From positions 29,635 through 93,634 of the forward strand of contig JAJGQC010000433.1 of assembly GCA_021014325.1 (NCBI GenBank): a stretch of 64,000 nucleotides of DNA, read 5' to 3'. Positions 12,301 through 22,260 of the stretch are shown one piece after another (the stretch's first letter is position 1; each line of letters begins with the position of its first letter). The notes below the pieces were generated by a model. That model saw only the letters and a program-made list of their open reading frames with translations, searched no databases and was not told the origin of the DNA. The DNA is from Plazaster borealis. Taxonomy: Eukaryota; Echinodermata; Asteroidea; Forcipulatida; Labidiasteridae. The position numbers were made by a program, and so were the translations under genes.

Positions 12301-15300
12301 ACAGGAAATTCCTCTACATCTCCTGAACACTATGAAAGCCATTTAACGCCAATAAACAAATAAATTTATAATCCGTTATAACGGATTCACAATATGTTAT
12401 TACGGATTCACAGTCCATTATACGGATTCACAATCCTTTAATAAGGAATCACAGTCCATTATTACGGATTCAAAGTCCGTTATTACGGATTCACAGTCCA
12501 TTATACGGATTCACAATCTAATGAGACGGATTCACAGTCCGTTATTACGGATTCACAGTCCGTTATATTAAGGATTCACAGTCCGTTATTACGGATTCAC
12601 AGTCCGTTATTACGGATTCACAGTCCGTTATATTAAGGATTCATGGTCCGTTATTACGGATTCAAAGTCCGTTTTTACAGATTCACAATCCGTTATTACG
12701 GATTCACAGTCCGTTATTTAAGGATTCACAGTCCATTATTACGGATTCAAAGTCCGTTTTTAAGGATTCACAATCCGTTATTACAGATTTACAGTTTCGA
12801 ATCCGTAATAACGGATGGCATATTCAATTATTGTTTTGTATTACTATTCACAGATGACCACTGCCGTGTTGTGCTGGAGCCGTTGGAAAATGACCCTCAC
12901 TCCGATTACATTAATGCATGCTACATTGATGTAAGTACACACCTTTTTATTCAAATTTTATTGTGCGCCATTTTCTTGTTACGATATACGAATGAGATTG
13001 GAGGTTTATGTTGTGGAAAGACAATGATATACGAAATTTGTCAGGAGACTGCTGACGACGGACTGTACTAAACGTTGAGTCCACAGGTTCCTTTCGAAAC
13101 CACAAGTACTCAAAAGAGAGATTAAAGGGTCGATCTGTATAAGTTTAGTTAATGACTCTGAAAATTAATGGCAATAAAACTTACTTGGTAAGAAGTACAA
13201 TGCATTTTGAGAAACTTTTCACTCCGAAGTAGGGGCCTGCTGCGGTTATGAAAAAAGATATCACTTTTCGTCCCCAAAAATTCGAATCTGAAAAGCGTTA
13301 CTGCAGTAACGTTTCTCAGATTGTGTATTCCACTTGCAGATTATTCTCCTTGCGTGGACAAAACCGCTCCAGATTTTTGACAATATCTCAAAAGCCCTAC
13401 CACCTTTTGAAATGAAATGTTCACAGGTTAGTTTTATTGTATATATCTACAACTATGTAGTATTGAAACAAACAGTGGGTTCGAATTACCAAACGTATAC
13501 AATTCCTTTTAATCTTCATGGTGTTACCGCAAATTTCTTATTTATACGAATGACTATATTATTTGGATTGTTTTATATCTGTGCAGGGATACAATGCAAA
13601 TAACAAGTACATAGCCAGCCAAGGTAAAACATGTTTTGCTTTGTAATCAATACAGAACAGTGTTAACAACCTTTTGTCGCATCATAATACACACCTTACA
13701 TGTTTTATTTTTCGTATAATGTACCTACTTTACTAGGACCCAACAAAGAATCCATCAAAGATATTTGGAGAATGATTTGGCAGCAGAAAGTGGATAAAAT
13801 CGTCATGCTGACCAAACCGACAGAAGACGGCAAGGTAACTTTAAATATTATTCAATTTAAGCCAGTGCTAGTCTTGTGGACAAGTCGTTAAATGTCTGTC
13901 ACGCGGTGATAGAGAAACGGCTCTCTCGCAAGTAGTTTCGCTATCATCGACAGACATTTAACGACTTGTCCAATTAATTGTTAACAAACAATAACCCAGT
14001 TGTAAATAATTTAGTCCGAAAGTACACAGGAGAGATTTACTTTTGTAATTCAGTTATGGAACTCTTTATTGATGTTTTAGATTTAAGCTGCGTTTCAATT
14101 GACTTGAAACTGATAATAATAAATTAAGACTGCTTTGTTTTTCCTTCTTTTCGTAACAATTTGCAATAACTTAGATTAAGTGTCTTCAGTACTGGGCCGA
14201 TAAAGGAGCTTCTGAATACACAGGAATTCTTGTGACAACAGTCAAGGAGGATGTATTCCTTGATTATACAGTCCGCATCCTCAACATCAATGAGGTTTGT
14301 CGTTTAATTAACGGGCGGTATTGTATTGGTGGTTACCTTGACGTTGAGGGCAGTATTGTATTGTATTGTTACCTTGACGTTGCAGTATAGACGTAAGACC
14401 AATGGGGCAACTGCACTCCCATATTCCAGCAAAATAGTGGGCAAAAATAGAGTACAGCAAGAAACAAAATATGCCCGAAGAAAGCAAAAAAGCATTTTTA
14501 TCCGGTATTTGAAATTTTTACTTATGTTTTTATCTGTGTAAAAGTTCCCCCTTAAAGGTAGGGTCATCGTTTGGTTTTGTCGACGTTATGCTTATATATA
14601 GGCAAAGTTATAAGGAAAGATACAGTAAAAGTCACCTGTGAAAGTTTCAGCTGAATCAGTGTCTACTTGCTGAGAAAACAGCAAAAACATGTCAACAGTA
14701 TTTTCACACGAACGTCGAATCGATTAATGTTTAGAAAGGTGACAGCGGGTACCAGCCGAATCTCAGGCCGCAGCATCCGCAATTGGACACCAACCCTCAC
14801 AAATGCATGAAATGTTTTACATTCAAATGTTTTTATTTATTTCAATCAACGGGGGAATTTCAGACAAAGAAATTTCGCAGTATGCCTATGCCTATGGTAC
14901 GCCATTACCATATTTATAACAAGTAAGTTTTCGGATAGAAACTACACCTTTTTCTTTCCGTGGTCATTACCAAACAATGACCCTATAGCTTGGTAATAAG
15001 TACTCTTCTCTTAATATTGTTTCTAGTTCATAGAGAATGCTTGAATATTCAATCATTGGGGACAATTTTTCTTCAAACAAGCTCTGAAACAGAATGTATC
15101 AACAATTTAAAATTTAACCGCTAATAAAGGGTTTTGAATTTTCACATAGGTCGGGAAGGACGAACATTGTCGTGTAGTGAAACATTTTCACTACACCACG
15201 TGGCCAGATATGAAACCACCGGAGTATCCAACGCCTTTGCTCAACTTCCTACGTGTAGTCAACGATCACAAGAATACTGGACGCACCGTCATACACTGCA

Positions 15301-18300
15301 GGTATGCCTAAGGCTCCGTCAATCAAGTAACGAATCAAGCATTTAAACACCTGTCTCTTATGAAATGAGCGTTTAATTTTCAAACTTTCCAACCTCACTT
15401 TGCCCTTCGTACAGTCTCTTTAAGACAATATGCGTTGCAAAGCATAAAGCATATCCACCTCAAATTACCAGGTCCGTTCCAGACATGATTTGTTGTTGTT
15501 TCCTATTTAGTACTTGCCGGTGATGCCTTCTTGCTTAGACAATAAAGTTCAAATTAAAAAGGGGGAACAATTGCTTGGATTATCGGTTCAATAAAAAAAA
15601 CCCATCATCATCATCATCAACATCATCAAGGTTTTAGTTCGTCCACCTGTTTGACAAGGCCCTCCTTATAAAACTTCCTTTTGCCTCTCTCTCTCTCTCT
15701 CTGGCCACTCTGGGCAATGTAGCCATGCCCATGTGGGTTGTTCTGTCATCTATCCATCTTCTTTTGCTGCCATTCTGTCATTCATGTAGTCCACCTGTTG
15801 TCTTGGACCCTTGACACATGGCCTGCCCATCTCCATTTGATCTCCTTTATTTGTTCAATGATGTCCTTTGACTTTTGTTTTCTCTCGTATTTTGTTACCT
15901 TATCCTCCAGTATCGTTAAATATACCATTTTCTCTCCGTGGCTCTCTGTGTTGTTCTCAAGTTAAAAGGATACCTAAGGAGATTTTTTTTATATATTTTT
16001 ATTATACCTGTTTGTTCCCTTTCATTAATACTTTCATTAATACTTTCATTTTGTGGTTGATTATGTTATCAGTGCTGGAGTTGGCCGTACGGGAACCTAC
16101 ATCACCCTGGATGCCATGTTGGAACAGATGAAACAAGAAGGGCAGGTTGATGTTCTTGGCTTCATCTATCAGATGCGACATAGGCGCATCAAGTCAGTTC
16201 AAACAGCGGTAAGTAAAGAGTAAAAAAGTTTCACAAGAACTTAACATTACAGTGTTCTTTCGGATTGTTTGCTTTCAAATGGTCGTCTTGAAAACTAAGT
16301 AATAACTATGCAATCAGAAATTCCTTATTTCATTATATTTTTCAGTAATTTTTTTTGTAATTTTAGGAGCAGTATCAGTTCCTTTATGACGCCATTCTCG
16401 AGGCCTACCTGAGTGGTGATACAACGTATCATGTCACAGAATACCGTCGTAAATTGACCGCTCTGAAGAAGACGGGAATGGAACAACAATTTGAGGTGCT
16501 GACTAAATTGATTTAGTACATATTTGAGATTTCCTTTATCAAATTAACACTCCCTTTTTCTGCAGCTAATAAAATGAATTACTTTAAAAGAGGGTTGAAA
16601 ATATGTAAAAAGAGTGTTGAATAATAGTTTAAATTCAAATTAAAGGTAAAAAGAGCAAAAATTGTAATGCAGTTTACTCTCTAAAAACGTCCGGGTCAGA
16701 GTTGACCCGGATTCGAGTCCCATGGGGACTGACCCATTTCTGAGTTAGTATGACCCGAAATCTGTGTAAAAATGACTCGCAGAATCCTGGTTTAAATCCC
16801 CTTGGGACTCGGAATCAGGGTCCATCCTGACCCGGGAGAAAGTAGAGTGTAGATTAGATAGGGAAGAGGTGTTTATTGGCACCGTAATATAACAAATCCT
16901 TCAGTCCTTATGAACCGAGAACAATAATGCGTTGATAAACCTTTAAATTAAGTTTTTCAGAGAAACCTAAGGTTGGAAAAGACATGTAATGTGAAAAGCA
17001 ACTCTCCAGATAAGACTGGTTAAGTTTTTTTGTTTATCTTTTAGATGCTAGAAAAGCTCAGTTCTAAACTTCCCTTCAAAAAGAGTGAATCCGGAAAGCT
17101 GCCTGAGAATGTGACAAAAAACAGATATCCGGACTTTGTGCCAAGTGAGTGAATTGTTTTTTCAATCTTCCGTTTAAAAGGTACATTGCTTCATTTTTTG
17201 AGGAGTCGGAGTCGCAGTCACGTACGTTAGTAGTAGTAAAGTGTGGATGTATTTTGTGCGATTGATAAGGAATGATACAACAGATAAAATGTTAGTGGCG
17301 TAGGGAGTCAATGTGTGACGTGAAGGTATAGCTCCGCAGATATAGCTTCGAAGTGTACCTGCATTCTATAGTCATGCCGACTGTGTTTTTCGTTGTCAGA
17401 ATTTAGTAGTTCCGTTTTTTCATTGCATTATTTAGTTGGCTATTCATAAAAAGGGAATCACTTAAAGGTCAGAATTCCACTTTCTATACGCAGATAGGAA
17501 ATAAAATTTAAATCCATTGATTTCATGTAGGCCTACCTTTGCTACAAATAAAAGAATGGTTTAACATGAATTGGCCTTCTTTATTGTTTCGGAAATAAGG
17601 CCTTGTGTTTGACACTGATAAATTGGGGCCCAATGGGAGACTTTGGAACGCTAGGTGGCAGCAGACTTACCAAGTAAATTTCCATTGTTTACGTAGCATG
17701 CTCACACTTCCCGAGAACAATGGATTTAGAAAGTCTGCTGCCACATAGTGTTTTAATTTTAAAATTTAATTTCTTACAACCTACAGCCGATCGTTCAAGG
17801 CCATATCTGATGACAATCACCAGCGATGAGGACACCAACTACATCAATGGGACATATCTGCCGGTGAGTAATATGACTGTTCATGTCTCATGCATATTCA
17901 AACATTTTTGACCAAGTTAAAGTGTGCGATTTTCTTTCGTTCACACTCAAAGTCATAAACATGTTTCCGAATTAACAGATTGTTCAACTTGCATCGGGGA
18001 TAAAGAATATTATAAAGATGTGTTTTTAACCTTACCCAGATGTGTGTTGAGCACTGTATACTCAAATCTTTCCTTACTCCTGTTGAAAAATAATCCATAA
18101 TACATATTACACGGATGGGATTCGAACCAACGACCTTTGCAATTCTAGAGCAGATGTAACTAGACCATGTTCCCGAAAGGTTACCATACTTTAGATGACA
18201 TGCGAGACTTAAATTACGTCACCGAATAGTGTCAACATGTTACCAGAGATTTATTTTGCATTTACAATAGAAGCTATTGTCTAATTACATGTTGTTTATT

Positions 18301-21300
18301 TATCATTTTAATGAGTCATGCTGGATCAGTGGCAGTTACCAGTCTTCATGGGGTATGCATGCACTATAACAATATTAAAAGAAATGACTTGTTGATTATT
18401 CTCATAAAAAAATAGGGCTACCGTCAGAAAAACAGGTACATCGCTACACAGATGCCTACACCGAACACCAAAGGTGACATCTGGCGTCTGGTGTATGACC
18501 ACAAATCAACCTGCATTGTCATGCTCAACCAGTATGATAAAACCGATGAGGTGAGGGGGTTTCCGATAGTGGGCCACTGCAAAACTTCTACCTTCATTTG
18601 TATTCAAAGTTACCTCAATAAGAACAGACAAGGTTTCAAATTGTGACCGTCATTTACAAGTACGGATAGGCCTACAAATTATAAGGTCGACTCTCGTTAT
18701 AATAAGATCGCTCGGACTGGCCTAAATTACCTCTTTATAACAGGAAAGTTGTTAAGAGGACAGCAACTTACAAAGAAACAAAAAGCAGAAATGAGGTTCG
18801 GGATTTCAGGTTGTGTTCTTTATAAAGCAAAACCTCTTTATAACGATGGGTCAGGCCCACTGGTCCCTGACCCGTAAATGTGTCAGGCCCCCTGGGACAT
18901 CTGGGTCAATTCTGACCAGGGATTTTAAGAGTGTAGGATATTTAAAAGATTGATGCAAGATAATATTAAGGGATATCAAAAGGACGGCAAAGGCTTTTCC
19001 ATCAAATATCAGTTTCCCCTCAACACTTTTAATAAAACCCGGTACTAATGAAGTATTTCTCTTTAGACCATGGTCCAGTACTGGCCGGATTCTGGACCGA
19101 TGGAGTTAGGTCCCCTGGTCGTTGAGCTGCTAGAGACCAATGAATATACAGGAGTCATCAGTAATTCATTCACTCTTCGGAAGAAAAACTCTAAGGTAAG
19201 AAAAGAAATAAAACCTGACATAATATGTATAACTTGATAATTGTGTTGAAACATCTCAATAGACCCCTTGCATTTGCCGCCATCGTTGATGAAACGTGCA
19301 CCCGTGAAAGGCTATCATTGGCTGAAAGTCTTGCACAGCGTGTACACGTGTGCACTTTTTCATTGTTTGTCATCAAAGATAGCGGTCAATGACGTAAATT
19401 GCAATCCATCTATGGATGATTAACACTTTCATCACCTTCGATAATTTTGGCGATACTAACGTTTTCCAGCTCGAGCCTCCACGGACCGTCTGTCAGTTTC
19501 AGTACCTAGACTGGCCATGTGATCAAGATGTCCCGAGATCATTTGAAAACTTGCTGACTCTCATCCAACTCACTGAACAGTGGATAAAGACTGGTGAAGG
19601 CCCTATCATCGTCCACTGCATGTAAGTATAACATCATGCATTTAAAGTTGGTCAACTAGTTGGTCAACCAAACGCTTCGATTCCTCATTATATGGTTGGT
19701 CCAGAGCTGTGTATTGAGAGAGTTGAGACACCTTGCGATGAGAAGCTTTTCTTTGTCAAAAATGCATGGGTGCGTTGTGCTTCATTTGAACCGAAAATAT
19801 GGCGCGTATCAATCACGTGACCAGAGAAACCTGGTCTCTCCATTTCACAACTCTCATTCTCTTTAATCGACACAAATATTCCTCGAAGTTGTGCGGTTTT
19901 CCTTTACATCGTAAACTTTTGACTCCACGAAATGGCAGACCATAGTTCACGAAGTAAAGGAAAGCCACACAATTTCGAGGTATATGTGTGTGGATCATTG
20001 TATTCTACTGTTAAACCAACCCGATATTCAGTTCATAACAAACGCTTCCAACATCGCCCAAACCAAGGCAACGTGTCCCTTTAATGATAAAATTAACAAT
20101 GACTGATACCGTACTCTTTACTTACCGACAAGGGATGGCCTGGGTCGTTCGGCTGCCTTCTGTGCCTTGATGACACTCCTTGAGAAGTTCAAACAGGAAA
20201 TGGTCGTCGGTGTGTTCCAAGAGGTCCTTCAACTCCGCACAGTTAACACCAGCATGATGTACTCGTTGGTAAGTCCACTCGCTACAGAGTGTGCAAGTCT
20301 CGCGCATATTGGAACTTCCGGAACCATTGTGGTACCAACCATATGGATTCTTACGTAATTGGGATTTTGTTTCGTCATTTATTTTAGTTTAACGTAGTTT
20401 ATGGCAATGGAAATTATATATGATGTTGGGAATGTAGTACTAAGTGACAAACATATGAAAGTAAAACTAATTCAACAAAATAACGAAGAAACCCCAAGAA
20501 TAAGACTTGACCTCCGTTTCCGGTTACTTGAAAAACAAATTAAAATGCTGCCCAACTGACGGGCCTATGTGATAGACGCACACATTCGGGCGTGATTGGC
20601 AAATGGAAACATACGTTGTATACATACCCATTAAAACACGTACAGATTTTCGCCTATGTAAATTTGTACACAAACCTTGAATTTTATTTATAGATAAAGT
20701 ATGCAGCCAATATAATTTAATCTATCTATCATCGGGATATTACAAAGTCTTTCTAGAATGGAAGTTACCTTGGTACCCCCACACAGACTTAATTGTCCTA
20801 CTATTAAAAGTGCCTTCCAATGAGGCGCAAGAATCCCTCGTTTATTCTTGGGAACCTCGGGTCGCAGGGTTTTAAAAGTGTATCCAAGGCGTAGCTTTTA
20901 TAGATTTTTCCGGAAGCTGTAGTAGGCTATGTTGTAAAGAATGTCACAAAAATATTAAATGGAAACTCAGTTTGTCCGATTGCGCCTTTTTAAACATTGG
21001 ACTATTTTTAGTCATCGATCGTTGGAATTGGTTTTATTTATTTATTTATTTATTTATTTATTTCGTCTTATTTAACCAGGGTAGCCCCATCAGTTGTCAA
21101 TGAACTGTTTTCCCTGTGGGCCCTCGATACGTAACATAAAAATACACAAGAATAAAATACAAAAGCAGCTAAGATTTACAAGAACACATAGAGTCCTAAG
21201 AATTACATAATGAGGCCTAGGAGTTAAAACAAAATAAAAACTATAGGCTATATCTCACTTGTGGTGATATTAAACTCCTTCATGAAAACCAAACATAAGG

Positions 21301-21425
21301 TGTTAAATAATGTATTCAATATCATTGTTATGTAATAGGAGCATTATGCAATGTGCTACGATGTGATCCGAGAACACATGAACAACGCATCAGACAGCAC
21401 CATATACGAGAACCTGAATGGATAA
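56..21425 (+). CDS. Receptor-type tyrosine-protein phosphatase with Ig-EGF-FN3 ectodomain (gene 1, 5' partial)
   Basis: A 32-exon plus-strand gene whose 5' end lies outside the window. Visible order: Ig (56-313), three EGF-like modules (628-1578), five FN3 domains (2192-7048), membrane helix (8400-8508), Pro/Thr/Ser-rich juxtamembrane linker (9821-10085), PTP D1 (from 10085 to about 16495) and PTP D2 (17045-21425), about 1459 residues. Tandem PTP domains identify a receptor phosphatase that removes phosphate from tyrosines under the plasma membrane. D1 has the full [10 protein letters not shown] loop and WPD; D2 keeps Cys and Arg but has WPC. The ectodomain is nearly the same as that of the kinase gene downstream, so shared ligands or complexes are likely (inference). 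By analogy with gene 2, signal peptide and lectin-like exons should lie upstream of position 1. Three one-base breaks (near 1354, 5944 and 9964) interrupt the frame; each fits a homopolymer contraction, so sequencing error or recent decay are both possible. Confidence 0.9.
370..571. mobile_element. MITE with 20-bp perfect terminal inverted repeats
   Basis: The ends 370-389 (TATAGACGATGTGACCTCTG) and 552-571 are perfect reverse complements. The TATA at each edge suggests a TA-type target duplication, as in Tc1/mariner-like MITEs. The interior is GC-richer than the flanks. The matching intron of gene 2 (47201-47299) lacks it, so it inserted after the two ectodomains split. Confidence 0.85.
628..1578 (+). 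CDS. Gene 1 exons: three EGF-like modules
   Basis: Exons 628-759, 950-1105, 1274-1374 and 1537-1578, all phase 1. Module 1 has eight Cys (laminin-type [13 protein letters not shown]...[12 protein letters not shown]). Module 2 has six Cys, including one (GCSDSHD) lost in gene 2. Module 3 ([16 protein letters not shown]) spans the last two exons. Three EGF modules between Ig and FN3 domains is the Tie receptor arrangement. Exon 1274-1374 is 101 bases where its copy has 102: one G is missing near 1354, which would shift the frame. Confidence 0.85.
2192..3062 (+). CDS. Gene 1 exons: FN3 domains 1 and 2
   Basis: Exons 2192-2485 and 2763-3062, each a complete phase 1-1 FN3 domain. Domain 1 has ITLEWDAV and a strand-F like SVYQVRVDA; domain 2 has [29 protein letters not shown]. 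Against gene 2 the second domain differs mainly in two patches, STKTK/DTSTN and [18 protein letters not shown], which should be exposed loops (inference from the FN3 fold). Confidence 0.88.
3858..4637 (+). CDS. Gene 1 exons: FN3 domain 3
   Basis: Exons 3858-4084 and 4568-4637 form one FN3 domain interrupted by a phase-0 intron. Seen: PPAPMDLMV start, [20 protein letters not shown], then [13 protein letters not shown]. The split position is identical in gene 2. The intron is longer than the gene 2 one by about 200 bp around 4210-4430. Confidence 0.87.
4741..5010 (+). repeat. tRNA-derived SINE, box B deleted
   Basis: Box A TGGCTGAGCGG is at 4750-4760, followed by the conserved SINE body (GAGCAAGATACTTTGCC, AGGACATTAAGCCGTA). 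The orthologous-position copy in gene 2 (51222 on) retains box B GGTTCGAGTCC; here the segment between two AGCA words is missing, so box B is gone. Its presence in the same intron of both genes shows the SINE predates the duplication. Confidence 0.8.
5123..6001 (+). CDS. Gene 1 exons: FN3 domain 4
   Basis: Exons 5123-5223 and 5798-6001, split by a phase-0 intron as in gene 2. Seen: [47 protein letters not shown]. Exon 5798-6001 is 204 bases against 205 in gene 2, where AAAA replaces AAA at 5943-5945. The missing A breaks the frame for the last 20 or so codons; the ending expected from the copy is EVFTKPLE. Confidence 0.85.
6304..7048 (+). CDS. Gene 1 exons: membrane-proximal RPTP-type FN3 domain 5
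   Basis: Exons 6304-6403 and 6811-7048, joined in phase 2. The segment PIHYEDS...NYIAAEL...[15 protein letters not shown] resembles the membrane-proximal region of vertebrate receptor PTPs (IHYED, YIAAEL, VGDxxxYxGYxNxPL), so this domain is phosphatase-like in ancestry even though the kinase gene also carries it. The donor here is GTACGG, weaker than GTAAGT at the same place in gene 2. Similarity between the two loci ends at this exon edge. Confidence 0.87.
6561..6766. mobile_element. Palindromic MITE, GGGTCA-rich family (copy 1)
   Basis: About 205 bp of inverted GGGTCAGAATTGACCCG-type words. The same family occurs at 53034-53240 (same intron of gene 2, so inherited through the duplication), 16676-16858 and, partial, 18845-18942. 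Ends are of the type (TA)CACTCTTAAAA next to CTGGTCAG. Confidence 0.75.
7281..7332 (+). repeat. tRNA-like SINE fragment
   Basis: The string TAGATAGCTCAGTTGGTAGA followed by GCAGCGGCCCGTTAATCCGG is a tRNA 5' half with box A. It loses tRNA likeness after GATCGAAAG, and box B is not intact. It lies in the intron after FN3-5 of gene 1 and is not a functional tRNA gene. Confidence 0.6.
7464..8890 (+). CDS. Gene 1 exons: juxtamembrane, membrane helix, cytoplasmic start
   Basis: Exons 7464-7497 ([11 protein letters not shown]), 8400-8508 and 8796-8890. The middle exon encodes the single membrane helix, a run of Val/Ile/Leu ([19 protein letters not shown]) followed by stop-transfer residues FLRR/KK. 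The third gives a basic segment (NYGRSRKSN). The short DAxVTYSQxI segment is still recognisably shared with gene 2 (54449 on); the helices are not. Confidence 0.85.
8499..8715 (+). repeat. Tandem repeat of an exon end and its splice donor, about 32 bp x 7
   Basis: Units start with TTCTTAAGAAGGTAAC or variants near 8499, 8530, 8563, 8596, 8627, 8658 and 8689. The first unit is the end of the membrane-helix exon plus its donor (exon ends at 8508). The second unit carries an identical donor 31 bases downstream. The others are decayed. Confidence 0.8.
9821..10085 (+). CDS. Gene 1 exon: Pro/Thr/Ser linker and start of PTP D1
   Basis: The exon begins [12 protein letters not shown], then carries two copies of a 15-residue Pro/Thr/Ser unit ([30 protein letters not shown]), then enters the N-terminal PTP helix ([15 protein letters not shown]). 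The two parts are in different frames. The exon is 265 bases where 266 would satisfy the flanking phases, so one base appears lost, most simply in the CCCC at about 9963-9966. An unannotated splice is possible but would need a very short intron. Confidence 0.75.
10100..10860 (+). pseudogene. CR1/L2-like LINE, 3' fragment of reverse transcriptase, degenerate
   Basis: Broken reading frames give the C-terminal signature of CR1/L2/Rex-type elements: [29 protein letters not shown], then LHWL, and [15 protein letters not shown] near the end. Several stops and frame changes show it is dead. It sits in the intron between the first two PTP exons of gene 1. The intact relative is at 33830-37270. Confidence 0.8.
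11085..11440. repeat. Dispersed repeat family A (copy 1 of 3)
   Basis: About 350 bp recognised by AACTTCCGGAACCATTGTGG, the phrase TTTAACGTAGTTTATGGC and CGCACACATTCGGGCGTG. Copies lie at 20288-20610 (same strand) and about 53905-54290 (opposite strand). It has no coding capacity. All three are in introns of the two receptors. Confidence 0.75.
12014..16495 (+). CDS. Gene 1 exons: catalytic PTP domain D1
   Basis: Exons 12014-12101, 12854-12930, 13587-13623, 13737-13834, 14175-14294, 15150-15301, 16073-16208 and 16367-16495 join in frame without breaks. Motifs in order: [39 protein letters not shown], the acid loop TTWPD, and the signature [10 protein letters not shown], split after Cys-AG by a phase-2 intron, then [14 protein letters not shown]. 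Cys, Arg and Asp needed for the two-step phosphocysteine mechanism are all present, so activity is expected. The exon after [12 protein letters not shown] is separate here but fused in D2. Confidence 0.92.
12366..12815 (+). repeat. About 22-bp minisatellite in a PTP intron
   Basis: Around twenty copies of a unit like TTATTACGGATTCACAGTCCG with small changes. At the right end (about 12795-12815) the motif appears inverted (GAATCCGTAATAACGG), giving a strong hairpin. It stops about 40 bases before the acceptor of exon 12854-12930. Confidence 0.85.
13130..13330. repeat. Dispersed repeat family B (copy 1)
   Basis: The segment around 13148-13225 (GACTCTGAAAATTAATGGCA, then ACTTACTTGGTAAGAAGTAC) returns on the opposite strand at about 24800-24905. 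No coding signal. Probably an old MITE. Confidence 0.6.
13879..13970. mobile_element. 92-bp foldback element
   Basis: 13879-13900 and 13949-13970 are perfect 22-base reverse complements (start GACAAGTCGTTAAATGTCTG). The inner arms (GTGATAGAGAAAC and GTTTCGCTATCAT) continue the pairing. It lies just after the exon ending at 13834 in gene 1. Confidence 0.8.
15590..15910. repeat. ATC and CT microsatellites with unidentified repeat
   Basis: (ATC)n at 15602-15625 and (CT)n at about 15693-15711 are followed by text resembling antisense non-LTR retroelement sequence (TGGCCACTCTGGGCAATGTA, CATGGCCTGCCCATCTCC). A similar stretch is at about 56690-56960. The class is uncertain; no intact frame is seen. 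Confidence 0.4.
16676..16858. mobile_element. GGGTCA-rich MITE (copy 2)
   Basis: Starts ACTCTCTAAAAACGTCCGGG and ends CCCGGGAGAAAGTAGAGTGT, with internal GGGTCA/TGACCC inverted words; same family as 6561-6766. Intronic in gene 1. Confidence 0.7.
17045..21425 (+). CDS. Gene 1 exons: second PTP domain D2 and C-terminus
   Basis: Exons 17045-17144, 17787-17863, 18416-18550, 19067-19195, 19470-19621, 20133-20268 and 21339-21425 join in frame to a TAA stop. Motifs: [34 protein letters not shown], then DWPCDQDVP where D1 has WPD, and [12 protein letters not shown] where D1 has [10 protein letters not shown]. The Q-loop glutamine is not seen ([11 protein letters not shown]). These changes are usual for a regulatory D2 with little activity. 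The signature is split by a phase-2 intron exactly as in D1, a trace of internal duplication. The protein ends [12 protein letters not shown] fits the pYxN motif that Grb2-type SH2 domains bind (family knowledge; phosphorylation not shown). Confidence 0.92.
18108..18170 (-). repeat. tRNA-like SINE fragment, reverse strand
   Basis: On the minus strand a box-B-like GGTTCGAATCCC with surrounding tRNA-like text (CATGGTCTAGTTACATCTGC). It lies in an intron of gene 1. No full cloverleaf was assembled. Confidence 0.5.
18845..18942. mobile_element. GGGTCA-rich MITE, partial (copy 3)
   Basis: Contains GATGGGTCAGGCCCACTGG and ends CTGACCAGGGATTTTAAGAG plus TGTAGG, matching the right end of the copy at 16676-16858. 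The left end is missing. Confidence 0.6.
19866..20090. mobile_element. Foldback MITE, family C (copy 1)
   Basis: Arms near 19868-19905 and 19945-19985 pair (CCTCGAAGTTGTGCGGTTTT against its complement with AATTTCGAGG). A second copy at about 23940-24240 has the same arms and the same flank GGGACACGTTGCCTTGG in opposite orientation. Confidence 0.7.
20288..20610. repeat. Dispersed repeat family A (copy 2)
   Basis: Same landmarks as at 11085 (GGAACTTCCGGAACCATTGT; CGCACACATTCGGGCGTGAT). It begins about 20 bases after the donor of the exon ending at 20268. Confidence 0.75.
21034..21062 (+). repeat. (TTTA)n microsatellite
   Basis: A run of seven or so TTTA units in the last intron of gene 1. Confidence 0.85.
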
Positions 21426-22032
21426 GTCTCCTGCTAAGACGTGAAGACGACACGTGAGTTCTCCAGGGCCAATTTCATAGCGCTACTTAAAGAGGGGCTC
21501 CAAGGTCAAATTCATTCATGTGATATACTCATTTTCCAACATATAGACTTCTCGTATAAGTGGGAAGAAAAATTACAAGTCTCTAACATCATTTTAAAAT
21601 TGTGTCCTTTGCCAATGTATTTGATATCCTTCCAGTGCGAAATTTACTTATTGTCCTAAATTTAATGACGTCACTTTGGTCTACATGGGTCTGTACATTG
21701 TTGTACGGTGAATTTTTGGTTCATTCCGGACTGTTTCAGAGCGAAATTTTGAACATGACGGCACTGGATTTCAACAACAAATGGTTCTTTACATTCCAAG
21801 GAGGAATTTTTTGGTCAGTCAAATGGTCAAATTCAAGCTTACCAGAATAAGGTTATCAGCCAAAATACATTGTCACATGTACAAGCCGTGATGGTATCCT
21901 GCTTATTTTTGGTTATCAAAATATTGTTAAGCAATATTTTCTGCTTAAGCAGCTTTATGAAAATGAGCCCTGATTGTTCCTGACATCAGATGTTTCTTTT
22001 GATCTCCTGTAAGAGCTTTGGCCTGAAAGCCA

Positions 22033-22260
22033 CTACACTGCAAAAACCGGAGTGTTGAAGTTGACACCATGGGTGTTGTCACATAATATATACCGAAGAG
22101 AGAATCAAAATTAACATCACAGGGTGTTAAATATGTAATTGTTTTGACAGAATTTGGTGTTATTTTAACACCCTATGGTGTAAATGTTGAGTCTTTTTTG
22201 GTATCTATATGTGACAACACCCATGGTGTAAATTTAAACGCCTCAATGATTGCAGTGTAG
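22033..22260. mobile_element. 228-bp MITE with CTACACTGCAA termini
   Basis: Left end CTACACTGCAA (22033-22043) and right end TTGCAGTGTAG (22250-22260) are perfect inverts; TA beside CACTGCAA fits a TA target duplication. Internal GGTGTTATTTTAACACC is palindromic. A shorter relative is at about 9090-9230 in an intron of gene 1. Confidence 0.8.

Noticed and set aside
15738..16131. Open frames upstream of the D1 signature exon
   Set aside because: They run through intron and microsatellite sequence; only the part from 16073 is the real PTP exon.
56..21425. Calling gene 1 a pseudogene
   Set aside because: All splice sites and seventeen PTP-part exons are intact and in phase; only three single-base run contractions break it, and gene 2 and a LINE show the same kind of break.
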